In this document: piece by piece, positions 12,593 through 12,889 of the stretch
Layout of the letters: each line of letters opens with the position of its first letter
Numbering within the stretch: position 1 is the stretch's first letter
Source: Thermoplasmata archaeon
GTDB taxonomy: Archaea > Thermoplasmatota > Thermoplasmata > UBA184
NCBI GenBank assembly: GCA_021827545.1
Contig: JAKAVH010000058.1
Location: forward strand, 1-12,889
Reading direction: 5' to 3'
DNA: 12,889 nt
The notes under the pieces: model-generated
Databases searched by the model: none
What the model saw: the letters and a program-made list of their open reading frames with translations, nothing else
What the model was told of the DNA's origin: nothing
Position numbers and translations under genes: made by a program

Positions 12593-12889
12593 ATGGTCGC
12601 CGTTTCGGAGGGCTCCGCGCTCTTTCCCTACCGTCCTCGGCCGGGCCAGGAAGACCTTCTTCGGGCGGTCGCGCGCCTGACCGAGCGCGGCGGCGCGCTC
12701 TTGGTCGACGCGCCGACCGGCTCGGGGAAGACGGTCGCCACCCTCGCGCCGCTCGTCGAGCACGCCGAGAAGGCCGACCACCGGATCGTCTATCTCGTCC
12801 GGACGCACACGCAGATGGTCCAGGTCCTGCGGGAGGCCCAAGCGATCGCGCTGCGGCTCGGGCGGCCGCTGCCGACCGTTCACCTCGCC
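12593..12889 (+). CDS. XPD/Rad3-like superfamily 2 helicase, N-terminal fragment
   Basis: The first 99 codons of a DNA helicase cut by the right edge of the window. The start is an ATG followed by FPYRPRPGQEDLL (11-23), the XPD/DinG-type Q-motif-like opening. Walker A is APTGSGKT (40-47, Lys46), and motif Ia appears as YLVRTHTQMVQVLREA (67-82), with the RTHTQ wording that is characteristic of XPD/Rad3 helicases. In this family an iron-sulfur cluster domain with four cysteines follows shortly after, but that part lies outside the window, so its presence cannot be judged. XPD helicases unwind DNA 5' to 3' in repair. DinG-like relatives are the main alternative. Confidence 0.9.
   Translation, partial: MVAVSEGSALFPYRPRPGQEDLLRAVARLTERGGALLVDAPTGSGKTVATLAPLVEHAEKADHRIVYLVRTHTQMVQVLREAQAIALRLGRPLPTVHLA

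Noticed and set aside
1..12889. A CRISPR array or ribosomal RNA
   Set aside because: There are no regularly spaced direct repeats and no rRNA-like conserved stretches anywhere in the window.

Overview
The window looks like a stretch of a high-GC euryarchaeal chromosome. It carries the small subunit of the archaeal D-family DNA polymerase (DP1), an archaeal-type DnaG primase, a LonB-derived AAA+ ATPase, the start of an XPD-like helicase, and archaeal TATA elements 26-35 bp before start codons, which imply leaderless or short-leader transcripts. Together these exclude bacteria and fit Euryarchaeota in the broad sense. A lineage near Thermoplasmatota is my guess, not something the sequence proves.

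Left part (1-2236) is accessory DNA. It holds the tail of a transposase (minus strand, cut by the window edge), a small helix-turn-helix ORF, and then a convergent pair: a DUF5131 (phage Gp37/Gp68-like) three-cysteine protein and a TcmP-type 'three-Cys-motif partner' protein, whose 3' ends overlap by 29 bp. This pair is a recurrent two-gene module of unknown function. Its codon use is less GC-biased than that of the genes to its right. A strong imperfect hairpin and a tRNA-Val(GAC) mark the right border of this part.

Middle part (2237-8645) is mostly information processing. On the minus strand dnaG is followed by a Lon-like ATPase that has gained a zinc ribbon and has no protease domain. A roughly 500-bp gap follows with a TATTTAAA element and one doubtful small ORF. 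Then, on the plus strand, come an unknown protein with an AT-hook-like N-terminus, DNA polymerase D small subunit DP1, and cutA, which starts inside the DP1 stop codon (ATGA).

Right part (8560-12889) is mostly metabolism. A minus-strand operon reads two tiny coiled-coil proteins, then a ketopantoate reductase (coenzyme A synthesis), then a bacterial-type phosphoglycerate kinase whose 3' end overlaps cutA. Diverging from it on the plus strand are malate dehydrogenase and the first 99 codons of an XPD/Rad3-like helicase that runs off the window.

The items most worth a second look are the TcmP/DUF5131 module beside the tRNA, the protease-less zinc-ribbon LonB relative, the AT-hook protein next to dnaG and DP1, and the bacterial-looking PGK.
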